The notes beneath the pieces were generated by a model. That model was given only the letters and a program-made list of their open reading frames with translations, searched no databases and was not told where the DNA came from. 64,000 bases of DNA, taken from the NCBI GenBank assembly GCA_900312665.1, contig ONZQ02000005.1, forward strand, positions 598,119 through 662,118. The letters run 5' to 3'. The translations under genes and the position numbers were made by a program. Source of the DNA: Cephalotrichum gorgonifer. Its lineage: Eukaryota; Ascomycota; Sordariomycetes; Microascales; Microascaceae. Position 1 is the first letter of the stretch. Each line of letters begins with the position of its first letter. Shown in pieces: positions 1 to 11,060 of this stretch.

Positions 1-730
1 ACCCTTGTCCTCTAAGGCTTTGCTTTATAGGTCTTCGCTAGGGGGTTAAAGGGGGGTTGATTTAAGCTAATATTAACGGCATTCGTATAACGGGAGGCTC
101 TGTGTCTAACCGGAGCCGGATAGGGCCCCTTTTCCGAGGGGCGGCGGAAGGGGGGTACCGGACAAGGGGCACGGATGGTCATACGGAGGATAGAACATGC
201 TTCTCTCCTCCTTCGACATGAAGGAAGGAACTCACATCCCTCAGAAGAGCGGTCGGTTTATCTCCACTGTGACGTCGACGAGTTACGCATACCTCGTCAC
301 CTGAGACATTCCAAGATCACGCTTCATGTTCATCGAGATATCCAAGCATCTCACTGCGCCTCAGTCCGGGTCTCAGCAGATTCCGATCCGCCCGATCCAT
401 TTTTGATGGGCGGGCCTCATTGTGTTATCTGGTGGCGTAAACGCCCCTATCCCCCCTCCCCCCCGGGCGCCGCCGGTCGGTACATATCCCGGAGCCACCT
501 AATACCCCCGGTTCCTCCCCTATACGTATGTAGCATGGTCGGTCGTTCTCGAGTCCCACCGTTTTCCATCTCACCTTCCAAAGACCTTCCTGGGCAACTC
601 CTTCCACATCGTCCCCCCTGAACGAGAAGCCTCTTTTTTGTTCCCCGGCGAATCACCTTTTCGCAAAATCAATAAAACCAAAAACAGACGGTGAAGCTTC
701 GAAGAGAAACGACACGCCCTCGATCTTGTG
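1..730. other. 5' flank of sulfate permease, no gene seen
   Basis: This stretch precedes the sulfate permease start. The open frames in it, for example 175-621, show no recognisable domain and have overlapping frames of similar length on both strands, so I do not call a gene. A TGACGTC core lies near 270-276, and a C-rich run sits near 447-470. Promoter and 5' UTR of the permease are presumably here. Confidence 0.5.
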
Positions 731-3548
731 ATGGCTTCGGCCCTCGCCAACAGACTCACCTGCAAACTCCCCTTCCACATCGAGCCGAGCGATCGGTACG
801 CCCACGTCCCAAAGGGCCTGGAGAGCAGGGCCAAGGACGACATCTCTCCCGCGGAACCATACGTAGAGGGCGAGCCCACGATCGCGGAATGGCTCCGGGA
901 GTGCGTGCCGACGAAGAGTGACGCCACGGGTTATGTGCGGGAACTCTTCCCCTTCGTGCACTGGATACGTCGGTATAACCTGAGATGGCTGCTCGGAGAT
1001 GCCATGGCCGGTAAGTCGCTCTCCGGAGGTTGTGTTACCGTGGGGGGGGGGGGGGGTCTTGAAAGCTAACTAACAGATTGATAGGCCTCACCGTCGGGTT
1101 CGTGGTTGTTCCCCAGGCTATGGCATACGCCTTCCTCGCTCAGTTAAGTCCTGAGTATGGCCTGTTCACCTCGTTCGCCGGTTTCGCGGTCTACTGGATC
1201 TTCGGCACATCGAGAGACGTCGTTGTCGGGGTAAGTTCGAATAGTCAGCCGCCTGCGTGTATTCACCTCCTTGGGAGATTTGTTATACTTCTCTCTCTCT
1301 CTCTCGTTCTCGTTCTTTCTTTGTTGTCCTCTCCAGGACGCGCCTTTTTAACACACGACCTCGCTTAGCCCACCGCCGTAGGCTCCTTGCTTGTCGGAGA
1401 TGTCATCACCCACATCCAGGCTGTAAGGCCGGGAGAGTACACCGGCGGCGACATAGCCAGGGCGTTGACCTTCGTCATCGGCTGTGTCTCCGTCCTCATC
1501 GGCCTGCTACGGCTGGGATGGATTGTCGACTTCATCCCCTACATCCCCATATCCGCCTTCACGACCTCCGCCAGCATAACCATCATGCTGACGCAGGCGC
1601 CGGCGACCCTGGGGATAACGTCCGTGAACACGCGGGACCCGCCGTACCTGGTCGTCGTCAATACCCTGAAGTCCCTCGGCGAGACGAGGATCGACGCTGC
1701 GATTGGGCTCTCTTGCATTGTCCTACTATTCTTCGTGAGGGACGGATGTGCCGCCATGGCGAGCCGGCAGCCGCAGAGGAAGAGGATGTGGGACACCATC
1801 GCCTCCTTGAGACAGGTATCGGCCATGGTCATCTACACCCTCATCAGCTTCCTCGTGAATCGGAACCGTCGTAACGACCCAGAGTTTCACCTAGTGGGCG
1901 ACATCCAGTCAGGTACGTACACAGCGAGCAGCGTCAACAAATCTTGTAACACCCTGTCTCTCAACGACTAACACGCCGTTTCTCTTTCTACAGGTTTCAG
2001 CCACGCCGGAGTCCCTAGACTCTCAACAGATCTCATCGGCCTTATCTTCCCCGAGCTCCCAGCCCTACTGATCATCCTCATCATCGAGCACATCGCCATC
2101 GCCAAGTCCCTCGGCCGGCTCACGGGCTACAAGATCTGCTCCTCCCAGGAGATCCTCTCCCAGGGCGCGTCCAACATCGTGTCCCCCTTCCTCGGCGGTT
2201 ACGCAGGCACGGGCTCCTTCGGCGCCTCGGGCGTCCTCTCCAAGGCCGGCGTGCGCACGCCCGTGGCCGGGCTCTTCAGCGCCATGGTCCTCGTCCTGGC
2301 GCTCTACGTTCTCACTGGCGTCTTCTTCTTCATCCCCAAGGCCGCGCTGGCGGCGCTGATCATCCACGCTGTGAGCAACCTCATGACCTCCCCGAGAATA
2401 GTCATCAAGTATGGGCGCCTCTCCCCCGTCGAGCTGCTCATCTGGATCGTCGGCGTTGTCCTGGCCTTCTTCCAGTCGCTCGAGATCTCGATGTATGTGA
2501 CAATCGCTCTATCTCTTGTGCTCCTCCTCGTCAGGATGTCGCGGTCGAGGGGTCGGTTCATGGGGTCTGTGAAGGTGCACGATGTACGGGGTGGTGGAAG
2601 CGGAGCTGCGGGATGCGGAAGCTGTGGGGAGCGCAGCCCTCGTAAGGGCAACTACGCCCTGACGGAAGAGGATCTGCAGAGGGTAGACTGCTGTCTGAGC
2701 GCTGGCAAGCAGCAGCGGCGGATCTTCGTCCCACTGGATAGGAGGGACGGATCGAATCCGAAGGTGGAGGTCAATGAGGTCCATCCCGGCGTCATCGTCT
2801 ACCGCTTCCCTGAGGGATTCAACTACACCAACCACGCCCACCACGTCGAGGATTTGCAGTCCTACGTACTTGCCAATACCCGGCGGACTACGGAAGAGCA
2901 ACCGATGCTCCCCTCGGTATCCCCCCCCCCCCTCCCCCTTTTCCAAAAACGGTCCCTCAGCAGTGAATACTAATAAGCTTCAAGGATCGGCTCTGGTGCG
3001 ACTCTCCGCCATCGGAATGGTCCGACGACACGGAGTACCTCCCCAACCTCCGAGCCATCGTCCTCGACTTCTCCTCCGTAAACAACCTCGACATCACCGC
3101 CGTGCAGGGCTTGTCCCACCTGCGCGCCACCCTCGACGCCCACGCCGCTCCGGACGTCGTAGAGTGGCACTTCGCCTGCGTGCAGAACCGGTGGACCAGA
3201 CGGACCCTCGCCATCGCCGGCTTCGGATACCCATCAGAAGAGGCCATGAAGGACTGGAAGGGCGCGTACACGCTCGGGCCGCTGGAAAGGCGCCCGCCGT
3301 CCAGGTACACGAGGAGCGAGAAGCGGCCAGTCAGTTCCGGGCGGACGACGCTATGGGGCGACGAGGAGAGGGAGGAGGCTGAGCAGGCGGCCGCGGCGGG
3401 GAAGTCCCCCGGTTGGTCGCCGTCGTCCAGGATGGGGACCGTGTTTGGGGTCAATCGGCCGTACTTCCACTCTGATTTGACGGAGGCGGTGGAGGTCGCT
3501 GTTCGAAACGTGCAGGAGAGGCATGGAGTGGAGGACACGGAGGTTTAA
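731..3548 (+). CDS. SulP family sulfate permease with STAS domain
   Basis: This gene encodes a plasma-membrane sulfate/H+ symporter of the SulP family, related by family to Neurospora cys-13/cys-14 and Aspergillus sB. Five exons join in phase: 731-1010, 1085-1230, 1369-1912, 1994-2916 and 2985-3548, giving 818 residues, a usual length for fungal members. The N-terminal cytoplasmic part leads to the first membrane segments with the family motif GLTVGFVVVPQAMAYAF. A Pro-Thr-Ala-Val-Gly-Ser run spans the exon 2/3 junction, and a GYAGTGSFGASGVLSKAG segment lies in exon 4. Exon 5 encodes most of the C-terminal STAS domain (DFSSVNNLDITAVQ). ATG 731 is used because the codon before it is GTG. Introns 1 and 4 contain a 15-base G run and a C-rich run. 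The role is well supported; the exact substrate (sulfate rather than molybdate or another anion) is inferred from the family. Confidence 0.93.
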
Positions 3549-4025
3549 ATTGTACGGACGGGGGCATTTCACTTTCTTTCTCTCACAGATCGACTTTCTT
3601 CCTTCCTCTCTTTCTCTCCTCTCCTTTTCTCCCTCTCTCCCTCTCTTCTTATCTTTTTCTCTCTTTCTCTTTCTCTTTCCCTTATTATTTTCTAGTTTCC
3701 TATTCTCCCTTTTTCTTTCTCCTTTATACCTACGGCTATGTTTGTCTCATATTAGACTTGGGCGGAAACACATGGGCTAGAGACCGGGGGCCTAGATACT
3801 TTTCATATATCACTCGGATGCGATAGATTCGCAATGTTGGCATCACATGGATGAACTAGAGATGGGGTAACTGGAGGCAGTTTCTATACGCCGTTTAAAA
3901 TTACGGTGTCTGATTTTTTTTTTAACTCAGGGACAGAAAGAGCATGATAGTATTGTCACGGACTAGCCAAGTTGCCCCAACAATCTATAATTAAAGCTAA
4001 TGTTTATGCTAATGTGTTATAAATA
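3549..4025. other. Pyrimidine-rich 3' flank between convergent genes
   Basis: A long C/T tract covers roughly 3569-3728, just after the permease stop, dominated by CTCTCTTTC-type units. It is probably 3' UTR of the permease. The rest, to the stop of the convergent esterase, is AT-rich with no coding signal. Confidence 0.5.
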
Positions 4026-5222
4026 CTACATCTCCGCCCTCACCACCTCCACCTCCGGGATCGCCTCATCGCCGATAGTAAACAGCGACTCAGCCTTCCC
4101 ATTAAGCACGGCATCAGCAAACGCCGACACGATACCGGCAACTACCTGCCCAGCCCTTCCAAACTCCAACGTCCCAATCTGGCTCTCCAACAAGGCCTTT
4201 GCCTCATCAGGTAAGGTCAAGTGCAACGACTGGATCAAGGTCGGGAAGTCCGTGAAGCTCCCATGCAAGGTCCCCTTAACCTCGAGGTGCGATCGCGGTC
4301 CGCGCAGGTGCTCGTAGAAGACATCCCAGGTCTGGTCCTCGTCCGCATGTCCCGGTCGTCCGACCAGCACGAAGGGGCCGTCAAGGCCGGCATCTTTGAC
4401 GGGATTCGGAAGCCTGCCGTCGAGGTTGATGCCGCCCCGGATTCGAGGATCGGAGAGCATTGCCGTTGCGGCCGTGGCGCCGCCGAGGGAGTGGCCGAAC
4501 ATAATGACCTTGGTTAAGTCGATACCGCGGACGGGGTTCTCGCTGAGGTGGGAGAGGACGAAAGAGGTGTCCTCGGCTCGAACCTAAGTGGGGAAGATAT
4601 GTGAGGTTAGAATGCGGTGCAAGGATGATCTGGGCGGTAACGATAATACCTTTGTTAGAAGTTCTATGGCTGTTGAGTTCTCATCATCGATGCTCACTGC
4701 GCTGAAGACGGTCCCATCCGGAAACTCTACAAAAGACGCGTCGTACGGATGGTCGATAGTAACGACGGCGAAGCCATGGCTCGCAACCTCACGCGCCATA
4801 GCGCCGTACAAAAGCCGCGGGTTGCCCGCGCCTGGCGAGAACAGGACAAGGGGGTAGGAGGGGACCTTGGAACGACATCGCGAGGTCTTCGGGGCGCAAA
4901 ACTCTAACTCGAGCGATGAGAAAGTGCCGTTGGGGAGGCCGACAAAAACCCCCAGTTGATCATAGGCGGCGGCGACCAGGGGAGTCATGTAAGGAGTGGT
5001 ATGGCGGCGTCGACAGGGCGTCTCGGTCTCGTTGACGGGAATGAACGTGGAGATCAGAACCTGGCGGGAATGAGGATCGTCTGCGGGGGCGTAGGGATCG
5101 AGACGGCCGCTGTCTGTGAGTGCCTGGATGTCCATAGACACTGCGTACGGTCCGGTGGGCCCGGAAATAGCGATGGCCTGCGCCACGGAGGCAAGGGCAC
5201 TGACTAACAAGGCCGGAATCAT
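4026..5222 (-). CDS. Secreted PAF-acetylhydrolase-like esterase
   Basis: This is a predicted secreted alpha/beta hydrolase of the platelet-activating-factor acetylhydrolase (isoform II) type, cleaving short acyl esters. Two exons, 5222-4650 and 4583-4026, flank a 66-nt intron and give 376 residues. A hydrophobic signal sequence occupies about residues 1-17. The nucleophile elbow is GHSLGG with Ser223, the likely acid is Asp246 (INLDG) and the likely base is His298 (TLHGSF). The order and spacing fit the PAF-AH triad. Residues 25-120 carry paired cysteines consistent with secretion. It is divergent from the Zn2Cys6 regulator at 5778, sharing a 555-bp promoter region. The true substrate is unknown; fungal relatives are mostly uncharacterised. 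Confidence 0.82.
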
Positions 5223-5777
5223 CTTGTCGTTTCAGCTTTTCTAGGGAGTCGAGTTTGTCTAAGTGTTCTCAGGGCTTTCGAGAGTGGTAATGCGAGCGCG
5301 AGGTGAAGAGTGGTGGATGATTCGAGTCATTGAGGGTGCTTCTGAGGATCCTTTTATAAAACCTTTTCCCCCCGAGATCTCGGAAAATGCCCTCGCGAGA
5401 TTATTGCCATTCTTGGGTAGGTAGGGCGGAGCCGCGACGAGAAATTACGCGGCAAGGTGGAAACACAGAAATGCCGAGGAGCATTGGTGTCGTTTCTATT
5501 CCTTGGCTTCACTATAATATTCCGGGGTGCTTCTACGTATGGAAGGACCCTTAGCGCCGCTCAATTGGTACCGAGTTAGGTTTAGCGCCGTCTAGTTCCG
5601 GTTCAGCTCCGGACCTCGCCTCAACCTTAGTTTCAACCTCATCGACGCGGGTTCTTCCCCTCTCGGCTTTCCGTAATATTCGTAATTTCTTAAGGGCTAT
5701 CCTTATTTTTTTTTTTTTAAAAAAAAAGTCCTCCAGGGCCACAAGGCACCTTTTCCCGTTTTGGTACCATTCTCGCG
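5223..5777. other. Shared divergent promoter region
   Basis: This is the spacer between the esterase (leftward) and the Zn2Cys6 regulator (rightward). It holds an A/T homopolymer patch at about 5704-5727, of the poly(dA:dT) kind often found in fungal promoters. I saw no additional coding sequence. Confidence 0.45.
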
Positions 5778-7382
5778 ATGCTACGAGTGACGGGACCCTT
5801 CGACCGCCGGACCAAGCGTATACGTTGCATGCAATGTGCGACAAGCCACGCAAAGGTACGTAACTCTCCCCACGAGAATACTCGTAGAGAGCCAAGTACA
5901 TGCCTCAAGGACTCGTCACCAAATACTGACGGATCAACAAAGTGCACCGGCGGATACCCATGTAGTAACTGCCAGAGGCGACGAGTATGCTGCAGCTTCC
6001 CAGCATCACAGTCGTCGGGCAGAGGGGTAGTCATTGCTCTGGATAGGGGCAAGCACCTCACAGCCGCGACTTTCAAGACGTCAAGCACACCCGAAGCACC
6101 CCTTCCGGACACAACCACTAACTACCTCTGCTGCTTTGACGTATTTATCCACAAGAATAGTTTCAGGGGCCAGGGTTTCCCGTTCCTAGATGATGTCAAA
6201 AAGTTCATCAAAATCTCGGGTGGACTGGGGCAACCAGGCTCTCACTTACTGAGCGCCCTCCTGGCAGTCGGTGCCATGCAGGCGAGCAAGACTTCCACCT
6301 CTAGCCGCCAGGGGAGTTTACGATTCGCACTTGAGTCTTACGCGCACTCGATCACCAGTCTCCGGACTGCCATGTCAGCAGAGCAGGACGTCGCCGTGCC
6401 GAGAGCTAATGTCCTGTGGACCACCTTCTTCCTCGGGTTGTTTGAGGTTAGTTTCGGTAGCGTTTCTCCGTGGCCTTGCTGCAACATGTAACTAATATGC
6501 TGGTTAGCTTATGCAAGACTCATCGGGCCATGGATGGCTCCAGCACATGATATACGGCACTTCTAGGGCCCTCATCGCGAGTGGACCGTCAGCTTGCACG
6601 TCTGGGTCGACCCGAACATTCTTTGCCCAGGCACGTACCTTCGAGGTCTGCAGGGCCATCATATTCAATGAGCCCACGTTTCTCGCCCAACCCGAATGGA
6701 TGGACGTAACAAGTCGTTTGCAGAGTGTTGACGCCGAGGCTGGACGGCCATCACATGATGCCCTGTTAGACCTGGTTGTTATGAGCAGCCATCTGCGAGT
6801 CCGGTTTGTACCTCGCCAAACTATAATTGCTAGGAAAAGCTAAGCTCACAAGACTTTAGCACCGCTCGATTCATCAATTCTCTCCGAGAGAACCCAGGGG
6901 CTTGCCATTCCGTATCCGCACGGGAGCTCGCCGCCGAGGGTTTCCGGATTCGCGACGCCCTAAGTAGTTGGGACACACAAGGTTGTGCACAATTGCCCAT
7001 AGAAGCATTAAGCACGGATCAAGAAACGTTGCTTGAAAGTGCGTTCTTCGCAGCAACAAGTATATACCTCTCAGGGAACTACGACTATGAGTTGGAGCAC
7101 TGGCAAGCGCTCAACATCCCCGTACCGATTCTCGGTCCAGACGATATCCTAGCACACTTCGTCGCGATAACTCGATCTGCCGAAGTGGCGCTGAAAAACT
7201 CGAGTCTCTCTCCACTCCTATTCCTGTTTCCCTTGAGAGTGGCCGGGGCCCGGGCTCGCAAAGAATGGCAGCAGAAGGCAGTGCTAGAGATGCTGTATAT
7301 GATTAGGAAGGATTTCATTGTTGCTGAGACATTTCTGGTCGAGTTGAAAGAACTATGGAGGGCGAGAGAGGGTGTATCATAG
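5778..7382 (+). CDS. Zn2Cys6 transcription factor with fungal-specific middle region
   Basis: This is a nuclear DNA-binding regulator. Four exons, 5778-5855, 5943-6446, 6508-6803 and 6860-7382, join in phase to give 466 residues. The binuclear zinc cluster is formed only after splicing: CMQC-ATSHAK from exon 1 joins C-TGGYP-C-SN-C-QRRRVC-C from exon 2. That gives exactly C-x2-C-x6-C-x5-C-x2-C-x6-C. The rest resembles the DUF3468/Fungal_trans_2 type, with LLSALLAVGAMQAS and FFLGLFELMQ segments. Intron 1 (87 nt) is a multiple of three with no stop, so an unspliced message would stay open but break the zinc cluster. Its neighbour, the divergent esterase, is a possible target, but that is inference. 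The third intron (6804-6859) is the least certain boundary. Confidence 0.82.
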
Positions 7383-7524
7383 AAGGTACTTAATCTTAGA
7401 GGGGAATGACCCAGTGTGATACTATATTGCAGGTCCTTCCGAAAAGGAACTATCGAGTTTATTGAGTTCGAATCTATACCCGACTCTAGTATGCTCCGAC
7501 ACTGTATGTCTTCTCAATACTACA

Positions 7525-9762
7525 TCATTCCCTCAATGCGTCTAAGAAGCTCAAGAGCCGCTTCTTTATGATCACACCTGCCATCCTAGCCGTATCCTCC
7601 TCGACAATAATCAAATACCGCAGTCCCAGCTTGCCAAACATCTCTACCGCGTATTCTAACGGCGCATTCAAGGGAATAGACATTGGGCTCCGGTCTATAA
7701 CGCTAGAAAACACGCCATATTGAAGACTGACTTCGTTAGCCTCTCCCTGCTGTTCCACCTCGTGGATGCTCTGTAGCGCGAGCTCTAGATCCTCCTCAGC
7801 GATATACCCCTGGCATATACCCCGCTCGTTCACAATCACGAGCCCAGCATCCATCAGGCCCCGATCCCGGAGACAGTCCAGCTTCTTCCGGAGTGTCGAG
7901 ATAGCGACGCGAGAGCCCGGGCCCACGGAGACTGTAATCTCCTCCATGGTCTTCGCGGGCGGGACGAGAGCCATCACTGTGGCGTCCCCCTCCGAGTCCC
8001 TGAGCTTGCGGGCCATGCGCAGGGCCTGATCCGAATCCAGGAACGGGTGACCCATGAGGTGCTGCGAGAGGTCGTACACGCCGTCGGCGTTGATGCAGTC
8101 GGCGACCCACTTCGCCGTGAGGATGGCGACCATGAACGGCGGGATGAAGTTCACTTCCCCCGTCAACTCGAACATTATGACCGCCAGGCTGACCGTCATC
8201 CTGCTCACGCCCGCGAGGAAGGCGGCCGCCCCGACCATGGCGAATATGCCGGACGATATGTCCGGGATGAGCTGGCCCACCATGCGACCGAAGAGGGCGC
8301 CGGCGTCGAGGGCCGGGATAATGACTCCGCTGGGGACCTTGCAGCCGAAGGTGATGGTGGTAAGGATGAGTTTGACCAAGGTTCCCGAGATGAGCCAAGC
8401 GTAGTACGTGCCCTTACCGTCGACCAGGGCCTCCTGTTCGCAGATCCAGTCCTCGGATATGTGCTTGCAGTCAACTAGCAGGCGCTCCATCACGATATCC
8501 CCCGGTTGTCGGATGAGGCGGTTGGGATATTGAAGCAGGGCCGTAGCGAGGACAACTATGGCGACCTCCAGTACCGGGCTCTTCTTGATCGCGGGAATCT
8601 GCCTGAAGCTCTTCGTCCACCTGAAGTTGGCATTACAGAACACGCCGCCGAACACGCCGCCGCAGAGGCCCAGGAAAATAAATACGAGGTAGTGCGTGAC
8701 GTCGTAGTCCACGCCGTAGTTGGTCTCGAACAGTACGAGCTTCCCCGTGCCGGCGGGGTTGAACTCCTTCAGCGCGGCGGCGGCGACGAGCGAGCACAGG
8801 AACGACCGCCAGAGGACCTGGCGCGGGAAGTACGTGCTGATCTCCTCGTAGCTGAACAGCACGCCGCCGATGGGGGCGCCGAAGGCGACGGAGAGCCCCG
8901 CGGAGCAGGCGACGCTGAGCATCTCCCTCATCTTTCGCGGATTCGAGGCGTACTTTGGGATCAGGCGACACACGAGGTAGCCCACGCAGGTGGAAATGTG
9001 CACGAAGGGACCCTCCTTGCCGAGGCACATGCCCGTCGCCACGGCGAAGACGGCGCCGGCGGCCTTGACGACCAGGACCTTGAAGTCGAAGATGTGGGGG
9101 ATGACGAAACCGGAGAGGACCGTCTTTATCTCGGGGATCCCGCTGCCGGCGGCCAGGTATATTGTCTTCCCTGCAGTAGCAGCGGCGCCATCCTGGATCT
9201 TGCCGGCGTCGCAGCTGCCGGACTCGGCTGGCAGGGACGCCTTGGTCGTCAACGTCAGGCCGGACGAAATGAGGCCAAATAGCAGTGCGGACGCGACGTA
9301 GATGGCGTACCCGGCGCCGAATGTCTCGGTCCACGGCGTCCACCGCTCGCAGGTGTCGTCGAGCGCACAGCACGACCGGCGATCCAGCCACCACCTCCCC
9401 TCGCAGCGGCCCTCCTTCAGGTCGGCGACGGTGGCGACGCTCACGTCCACGAGGAAGGCCACGGCGGCAGTCAGGATGCCGATGGCGAAGGCGGCGATCC
9501 ATCCCTGGGTCGAATCCCACCATGCGGCCAGGCGGATGCGGATGCTGGGCCGGGAGCGGGTGTTCACCTTTGCCCTGCGCACGCTGTCGTCTACGAGGTC
9601 ATGAAGCCAGTCGACGGTGGCGTAGTCATTGTACGGAAGCCGCTCGCCGACGTCGGGGTCGCGGGGGTGGGTTGGTAGGTTGTGGCTGGATCTACGACTA
9701 GGAGGGAGTAGAAGTGGTGTGGCCTCTGTCGCCTTGGGCGAGTCGCCGTTGTCAGTGCCCAT
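7525..9762 (-). CDS. ClC family chloride channel / Cl-/H+ exchanger with CBS pair
   Basis: This 745-residue intronless gene encodes a ClC transporter, probably in Golgi, endosome or vacuole like yeast Gef1. After a polar N-terminus (about 1-85) come the membrane helices. Signature motifs are GSGIPE (206-211), GKEGPFVH with gating Glu250, and GAPIGGVLFSYEE, whose Glu306-Glu307 pair includes the position used for proton transfer in exchangers. That favours an exchanger over a simple channel. A C-terminal CBS pair occupies roughly the last 170 residues, with LGLRYLIIVEED and GVIIKKRLLSFLDAL near the end. The length is close to yeast Gef1. It converges with the Zn2Cys6 gene, whose stop is 142 bp away. 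Confidence 0.93.
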   Translation of the reverse strand: MGTDNGDSPKATEATPLLLPPSRRSSHNLPTHPRDPDVGERLPYNDYATVDWLHDLVDDSVRRAKVNTRSRPSIRIRLAAWWDSTQGWIAAFAIGILTAAVAFLVDVSVATVADLKEGRCEGRWWLDRRSCCALDDTCERWTPWTETFGAGYAIYVASALLFGLISSGLTLTTKASLPAESGSCDAGKIQDGAAATAGKTIYLAAGSGIPEIKTVLSGFVIPHIFDFKVLVVKAAGAVFAVATGMCLGKEGPFVHISTCVGYLVCRLIPKYASNPRKMREMLSVACSAGLSVAFGAPIGGVLFSYEEISTYFPRQVLWRSFLCSLVAAAALKEFNPAGTGKLVLFETNYGVDYDVTHYLVFIFLGLCGGVFGGVFCNANFRWTKSFRQIPAIKKSPVLEVAIVVLATALLQYPNRLIRQPGDIVMERLLVDCKHISEDWICEQEALVDGKGTYYAWLISGTLVKLILTTITFGCKVPSGVIIPALDAGALFGRMVGQLIPDISSGIFAMVGAAAFLAGVSRMTVSLAVIMFELTGEVNFIPPFMVAILTAKWVADCINADGVYDLSQHLMGHPFLDSDQALRMARKLRDSEGDATVMALVPPAKTMEEITVSVGPGSRVAISTLRKKLDCLRDRGLMDAGLVIVNERGICQGYIAEEDLELALQSIHEVEQQGEANEVSLQYGVFSSVIDRSPMSIPLNAPLEYAVEMFGKLGLRYLIIVEEDTARMAGVIIKKRLLSFLDALRE

Positions 9763-11060
9763 CGCGATGGATTAATGATAGACCAACCGACTACTTGACT
9801 GGATCTCACGAAGAAGGCGACCTGAGGGGGTGGAAGAAGGGCAATTGAGACGGGGGCGAGGCAGCCCCGGAAGTAGGTATTCGCCAGGGGAGGGGGAGGG
9901 GGGAGAAATATGACAACATCCCGCATGACCTTACTTGTAGCACTTGTAGATGGCTGAATGCCTAGGGACAAAATACGGGTCATGTGGGAGTGCAGCTGGG
10001 TCGATCATCTGAAACCTGTTTTCACCACTATCGATTAATCTACATGTACACAAGTAGTCTACTTGCACGCATAGTAATCCCTTGTCCCATGGGGTAATGG
10101 GGAAATCTACCCAGCCGCCGCTGATACAAATTTATATATGGGTGGATGCAGGAGGTATATTATGCTGAGTATATTTAACGGGGGGAAGAAGATGGGAAAT
10201 AGCAGCCAGGGTTAAGGCACCGTTCGTTTGCACCCGTAAGGCCTGGAATGTACTCCCATTCAAGTTGAAGAATCCCTTCCTCGTATGTGACGGAGGTCAA
10301 ATGACCCGCGGCTGACGGCGGCTGGGGCGGGGCATCATATTCCATGGCGGCACGGCTGTCCGATGGTTTTAAGTTTATCCATAATATAGGTAGGTAGGTA
10401 CGGGATATGCAGTGCTAAAAGTAGTAAGTTGAGACCAGTTCGTCTATTGAAATGTGCACTCATAGATAGCCTAGCACAGGCAGCAGACAGCATATGAATT
10501 TCGTTTCTTTTTTTCTCACTGTACGAAAGCAGTACGAAATAGACCAAACTGCTACACTTGGAATGACGAGTCTCATGTACATCCATAACTTCGAGCCCCT
10601 TCTTTGATGACCTCCTTCTCTGCCTCTAAATCTTCAAAGTCGTAAATGACACCTCCCGCGTAGCGAACTCGCTTTCTATGCCCCTGGATGGCAAATAGCA
10701 AGAACTTCATTTTGATACTCAGTTTACCCTAGCTATCTTTTATAGCCATCAAACACCAGCATGTCAACAGGAAGATATTGGAAAAGATCGAAGACAGAAG
10801 AAATCGCGAGCCGGCAGGTACGTGTTGGCAAGCACTAGACGAGTAATATTCTTCTAGTCTACGACTTAATAAAGTTCACCAACCTTGACGCTGGCTATCC
10901 TTTTTAGGGCTGAAGCGCGAAAACATAAGATAAAGTCTTCCGACTGGGCATATAATCATGCCATCTAACCCGACCCCGCCCTGGTTTAACTTGTCTACCT
11001 TCGAAGAGCGAACACATAATATCTTCAAATGCCTACCAAGGCGTCCTTCACGACCCACAC
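9763..11060. other. Intergenic, ClC promoter and GMC oxidoreductase 3' flank
   Basis: About 1.3 kb with no convincing gene. Near 9880-9905 there is a G-rich patch. Near 10386-10398 there is a short TAGG repeat. Reading frames such as 10335-10586 lack codon bias and recognisable motifs. Confidence 0.5.

Noticed and set aside
265..280. TGACGTC core as a CYS3/MetR-type site for the sulfate permease
   Set aside because: Only part of the expected palindrome ATGRYRYCAT is present, and such cores occur by chance.
175..621. 148-codon frame at the left end
   Set aside because: No motif, and overlapping minus-strand frames of similar quality; likely non-coding.
5943..6491. Reading straight through 5856-5942 in the Zn2Cys6 gene
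   Set aside because: The unspliced frame is open but breaks the C-x6-C spacing. Splicing restores a perfect zinc cluster, and the intron has good GTACGT and CTGAC signals.
7450..7480. GAGTTCGAATCTA as a tRNA B box
   Set aside because: No matching A box or cloverleaf stems around it.
8506..9523. Long frames on both strands over the ClC gene
   Set aside because: Charged, low-information translations overlapping a fully recognisable ClC protein.
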